A DNA stretch of 64,000 bases from Lentinus brumalis (Eukaryota; Basidiomycota; Agaricomycetes; Polyporales; Polyporaceae), in NCBI GenBank assembly GCA_001792895.1, contig MARA01000018.1, positions 620,001 to 684,000 of the forward strand. The letters are read 5' to 3'. Every line of letters starts with the position of its first letter. The first letter of the stretch is position 1. The notes beneath the pieces were generated by a model. The model saw only the letters and a list, made by a program, of their open reading frames with translations. It was not told the origin of the DNA and searched no databases. Below, piece by piece: positions 59,593-64,000 of the stretch. A program made the translations under genes and the position numbers.

Positions 59593-59725
59593 ACGCCTCG
59601 CTTCCTTTCCTGGCAGCTGACGTAATGCTCTCACGCCCACAGCGCCGGGGAATTGCTGGGAAATTGAGTCTGGAATTACATATCCTCCTTGTCCTCCTTC
59701 CACTTTCATCGCAGTCCCTCCGCCA

Positions 59726-60928
59726 ATGTCGTCCTCATCGACCGCGGCGAGCAAGGTATCTTTCACCGTCCGCAGACCGACACCAGCGTCGCACGGAGGG
59801 TCGGAATCCGAGTCTTCCACCTTCAAGATCCCCATACTCCCGCGTCATATCTCCGGCACAAGCACTCCCAACAGCCCTCTCGGCCGCGCCACGCCACCGA
59901 CGCACAAGGCGCGCAAGTACAGCGAGCGGCGAAGGCTCAGAGGCGGAGGACGAGCTTGTGACAGCGTTTGACCAGTTCGGCGCAAAGCGGTGTGTCTTCT
60001 CAATGTCTTCGCGCCGTTCGGGTCCTCAACTCACAGCAGCCCATCATCGTGACAGGCTCTATGAAAAGCCCAAGCCGCAAGGACCGCTTGTCATTTCTGC
60101 ACTCCAGAACAGAGACTGGCGAGAGCTCGCCCGCAAGCGCAAGCAGATCTACGTCCCTCCGAGCGCCGCCGCGACCACGGGAGCAGACGGCTCCGTTGGC
60201 GGGCTCGGGACCCGCGACACCATCAACTCGGGGCCGCAGGCATCGGGCTTGCAGTTCCGGAAGCGGGTGAAGGTCGAGGATGGCGAAGATGTCTCCATGC
60301 CCGACTGCGACGCTGCACCACCGCCTCCTGCTGAGGAGGTGAAGGAGGAGACGGACGACCAGAAGGCTCTCCGTGCCATCTTCTGGCGGGGATCGATGGG
60401 CCGCAGATCGACATCATCCCCGCCGTGACTGAGGACGACGCGTACAAGCAGGACGTTGTCGAGCTTCCCGATCCCGCCTCTCTGGAGGACTACGAGCGTG
60501 TGCCCGTGTCGCAGTTCGGCGCTGCGCTGCTCTGAGGAATGGGATGGAAGGAGGGCACAGCGGCGAGCAAGAAGAACAAGGGCATGGTCGAGCCCTGGCT
60601 CCCGCAGTCCCGTCCCGCCCTCCTGGGAATCGGTGCGAAGGAGAAGGAGGTGTTCGACGATGGGAGCAAGGGGAGGAGGGGAGGCAAGACGCGCCCCGAG
60701 AGGCGGTACGTGCTCGTGATCAAGAAGGAGCGGACCCGGGCGTCGCGCATTGCGTGGTGCTTCCCTTCGCGCGGGTGGCAGACGCTGGTGAGCGGGGCAC
60801 TATGCCTGTTGCAGCAGAAGACAGAATCTCAGCGAGCAGCATGGACAGTCAGTTGGATAGTCAGTCGGCCGGGTGGACGTGTGCGTGTGGGGACAGGCGC
60901 TGGGAGGAGGCTGGCATCGTGTATGTAG
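59726..60928 (+). pseudogene. SPP2: SPP2-like G-patch splicing factor, disabled
   Basis: The protein text matches Spp2/GPKOW, the G-patch partner of the spliceosomal helicase Prp2. SKVSFTVRRPTPASHGG and FKIPILPRHISG open it. EDELVTAFDQFGAKR is followed by an intron (59990-60055), then LYEKPKPQGPLVISALQNRD, WRELARKRKQIYVP and GLGTRDTINSGPQ. The G-patch itself reads VPVSQFGAALL, stop, GMGWKEGTAASKKNKG. Three lesions are seen: a one-base frame change between about 59909 and 59940; another at about 60381 (ATC TT|CTG GCG); and TGA at 60533-60535 where CGA (Arg) is expected at the heart of the G-patch. The C-terminal limit is uncertain; the open frame ends at 60928. Spp2 is essential in yeast, so an intact copy probably exists elsewhere, unless the sequence is wrong here. 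Confidence 0.82.
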
Positions 60929-63063
60929 TCATGAAATATATTTTGTGCTGCCGCCTGCTCGTGCGACGGCGCGTGCGTGTCCTGTCTATGCTACAGCTAC
61001 TGCTCTCCGACTCCGCGCTCGAACCTGCCCGCCGCAAGAGCACCCTCTGCTCCCTCGCGCACTCCGCACCGTGCCAGAAACATCGCCTAGCAACTCGTCC
61101 CGTCAGTGCCGAACGTCGCAGGACAGTCGCGGGCGTACTCACAGCCAGATGCGCCGTCGTACTGCGCCCAGACAAGCCACAGAGCGCCGCAGATCGCCGC
61201 AGGTCGTGCCAGGACGCCCGGAGACTTTCGATGCTCCCCCGGGCAGCCTTCGTGCCACAGACCGTGCACGCTCGAGCTTACGCTGCCACCTGCCCAGTGC
61301 AGGACGCGGACGCCCGCTCCAGAGGCCGGGAATGCAGCTATGGCCGTCCTCGCTGCTCCCGGAGATCCTGCCGCCGCGCTCTTGCTGCCGTGTCGCGCCA
61401 AGGACAGTCCAAGTCAGCGGAACGAGCGGCGGGACCGGTCTCTTCACTTGTCCGCGAAGCCCGCTTTACTGCCGGCTGCGCACGCCAGCAGCTGCAGAGA
61501 ACGGTCGAGCGTTCGCCGACTGCTGGACCCGGGCCGAGCAACCTGCAGTAAAGATTCATGAGTACGTCGTCTCGAGTAGCGATCGAATAACTTACCGCAA
61601 TATAGACCTGCTTTCAACGCCGCGCACGCGTTGCGAGTGAGTTGCTCCCGGGCAAGCGAAGAATCTGCGTGCGAATGTCAGAGAGATCGCACGCCTGTAC
61701 GAGGAGTTACGCACGGTCTGCCAGGTGCTTCGCCTCGAATACGCGCGACTGCGTGTCGCGTCGTCACCGTCCTTGTCGACCCAGTACGAGTTCAGCACGC
61801 GCAACTTGCCACATTCTGCGACGAACGGGCGTGGATTCACTGTAAGGAGCACCTGTGTGATTAGCATGCTGCCATAATCTCTGAGAGTGAGCGTATGATA
61901 CGTACTCTTGAGTCTTGAGGCTTCGGCGAACACGCCAGATGCCGGGGACACAGTACTAGGTAACGTAGCCCTGCTTGACCTTGTAGCCAGACGGCGAGCC
62001 TCGGCGCGCCGGTGTCGCATCTGGACGGTTAGCACATCACAAAGGTATATGAAAGAGAAGACATACTGCAGCACTCTTGCATCGCTGAGAGGAGGCGGAG
62101 GAAGAGGAGAGAACCGCGTTTGAGGCGTTGCGCGGCGCCGGTTCGAGAATTCCACGATGGGCGCTTGCAGCCGACGATCGAGATGGCACAAGTCGCGCTC
62201 CTCTCGCTCCTTCCTCCACCATCGCATTGACTTCGCCGTCGTCGTTTGCTTCGTAAACTCGGGCACTAGGGCCGTTGCAAGACGACCGGGACGAGCTCGA
62301 AGAACGACGTCTGTCTGCGAAGACGCGTGACGTCTGTCCGCCACAGCGGTGAGAAGTAGAAGGTCAGTGGCCATGCGCAGCGGTGTAGAACGCAACGGTG
62401 CGTACCTCTGTGTTGTTCTAGACAGTGTTGCGCGAGTACTAGCTCGCGATAGCTGCCGGCTTGCTGCTGCTACGGCCTCGGAGTCCTGCGAGCCACGACC
62501 AAGGTACGTGATCAGCCTTACGGATGCGTATCGCACCGCTGTCGGAGTGCTCTTGGGCTGCCATCCTGGCTACTGGCGCACACACGAACTGGCGACCTGG
62601 GCGTGGATCAGATGGCACCGAGCTAGCGATAACGAGCTTGACTGCGTACCTCTTGCGCTCTGCCGATTTCGCGACCTCTCAGCGCGGACAGACTCACTTG
62701 CAGTCCTCGTCACTCTGGGTCAAGTTGCTGTCGCGCTCCAAGGAGGAGGCATTTGACATGCACCGCACTTGCTCGTCCGCGAGCTATCACCGAGGGCGGT
62801 GTCTTGAGTTCAGTATAAGAAGCACGACTTGTGACATTCATGTTGTGTATCGGTGTGTACGTGGTGAGTGTTTGTGGAAGCGCATCCGGCGGCGGATCAC
62901 TAATAGCGCTAGCAGGCCGGTCGCTGTGGGGCGGCTACAATGCAGCCAAAGCATCTCCTCGCTAGTGTTTGTAAGTATTATGATTATAGCAGTTATAGAC
63001 GTGACTCTAAAGTGCGGCGTGATATATACCCATGATCCAAGAAACCCCAACCCGACACGGCCC
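60929..63063. other. Unresolved stretch of about 2.1 kb
   Basis: No family recognised. On the minus strand several consensus donors occur: GTGAGT near 61143, GTAAGT near 61593 and GTATGT near 62070. They lie beside open stretches such as the one giving NPRPFVAECGKLRVLNSYWV (about 61760-61830), inside a 314-codon minus ORF at 61592-62536. A multi-exon minus-strand gene is possible, but I could not build one that keeps a convincing frame. The plus ORF at 62524-63474 overlaps ERG25 in antisense and is rejected. Confidence 0.4.
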
Positions 63064-64000
63064 TTATGCCGTCTTTTTCTTGCCGGTGAACGAGTACTGC
63101 TCGACCTCGGCCTCTGCGCGGAGGCCCTCCTGCTCGGCCTCGAGCATCATCTTGCGCTCCATGGCTGCGTACTCCTCCGGGGAGAGGTTCAGCTTCTTCA
63201 TGGCGGTGACGCGCTTGCGGTACTCGCGGTACTTGTCGTCGGTGCCGAAGAGGTGGTCGAACCACCGGAAGGACGTCGAGAAGTTGTTCACGAAGGCCAT
63301 GTGGTGGAAGTCGTGGTGCTCGGCGCCGGACCAGAACGGGAGGATGTGCTGCAGCGACCAGGGGAAGTCTGCGAGAGAGAGGAACACATGAGACACCGTG
63401 ATGGGCTCACAGCGGAAGAGGAGACTCACCGTAGCCGCTGTGCGCGTCGACTGCTTGGAAGAGACGGAGGATGATCCAGATGTAGACGGTGACGATGTGG
63501 AGGTCGCGGCGGAAGGCGCAGTAGAGGATGGGGCCAGCGATCGTGCCGGTACCGAGGATCATGACCTCCGCGGGGTGCGCGTACTCCGCAGCGAGACCGA
63601 ACGGCGCCGAGTACTTGTGGTGGATCTTGTGGATGTTCTTGTAGAGGGGACCCCAGTGGAGGGCGCGGTGGGCGAAGAAGTGGAACATGTCCTCGAAGAC
63701 GAAGAAAAACGCGATCTGGGCGGCCTGGTGCGTCCACGCGGGGAAGGGAACTTGCCAGGTGGACATGCCGAAGTACTCAGCCATGGGGTGGAAGAGCCAG
63801 ATCTACACCGGCGTAAACACGGGTTGCGCGAGAGAAGACGCGAGTGTGACACGTACCACCGGGAGTTCGACCATGAAGTGCGAGAAGAGGACCTGCTTGG
63901 TGCACTCCCACTGCTCCTGCGGTGTAGGGATCTTCCCGGGCTGGAGCTTCCACTTCCTGAAGTATGGCATCGAGTCGATGATGATCCATGGTATACAACG
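63064..64000 (-). CDS. ERG25: C-4 methylsterol oxidase (ergosterol pathway), 5' end outside window
   Basis: Three minus-strand exons are visible: from beyond the right edge to 63857, 63802-63430 and 63368-63064. Reading begins [35 protein letters not shown]. The three histidine motifs of the membrane-bound fatty acid hydroxylase superfamily are present: HRALH, HKIHH and [26 protein letters not shown] and [18 protein letters not shown] are typical of Erg25. The C-terminus is charged and ends FTGKKKTA; the Lys-rich end fits an ER-retrieval signal. The enzyme removes the C-4 methyl groups of 4,4-dimethylzymosterol at the ER, using iron and cytochrome b5 electrons (family knowledge). The N-terminal membrane part lies outside the window. 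Confidence 0.95.

Noticed and set aside
59380..59625. ORF with Asp/Glu then poly-Thr run
   Set aside because: It is a translation of a trinucleotide-rich repeat between two divergent genes; no domain or start context supports it.
62524..63474. 316-codon plus-strand ORF at the right end
   Set aside because: Its second half is antisense to ERG25 exons and its first half has no motif.

Overview
The window is nuclear DNA of a filamentous basidiomycete, probably an Agaricomycete of polypore type (inferred from gene families and style; no species is named). Genes are dense and cut by many short introns (mostly 43-80 nt, GTRNGT donors and YAG acceptors). The proteins are typical fungal housekeeping and accessory families. 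All exon models were built by reading splice signals and checking that the reading phase closes.

Left part (0-22 kb): first exon of a tafazzin-like acyltransferase running off the left edge (-); a small SAM methyltransferase (+); two tandem, diverged CAX-type cation/proton exchanger paralogues (+,+); a phytanoyl-CoA dioxygenase-family enzyme (-); a large protein with at least four dsRBD-like repeats and a long Gly/Pro/Gln-rich segment (+); O-acetylhomoserine sulfhydrylase (+); a questin-oxidase-like (AflY/DUF4243) gene (+); tRNA-Glu(CUC) (-); an NCS1 nucleobase/vitamin permease (+).

Middle (22.8-30 kb): a second questin-oxidase-like gene is split in its second exon by a complete 5.4-kb Ty1/copia retrotransposon. 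The element has 370-bp LTRs that read as identical, a 5-bp target duplication, an intact 1523-codon Gag-Pol ORF, and a primer site complementary to the anticodon arm of initiator tRNA-Met. The insertion therefore looks very young.

Right part (30-64 kb): a small secreted protein (-); an intron-signal-rich short locus; a DHA2-like MFS drug transporter (-); a SLATT-fungal 2TM protein (-); the multifunctional pyrimidine gene URA2 (GATase-CPSase-dead DHOase-ATCase, +), tail to tail with an AzgA-type purine permease (-); GPI mannosyltransferase 2 (GPI18, +) with an apparent one-base lesion; a coiled-coil protein with 11-residue repeats (-); an SPP2-like G-patch splicing factor (+) carrying two frameshifts and a CGA-to-TGA stop; and the C-4 methylsterol oxidase ERG25 (-) running off the right edge.

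The genes do not form one obvious pathway cluster. Two local themes stand out: tandem or near-tandem duplication with one diverging or broken copy (CAX pair, questin-oxidase pair), and nucleobase supply (URA2, AzgA permease, and a more distant NCS1 permease). Long stretches with no recognisable gene are listed as such.
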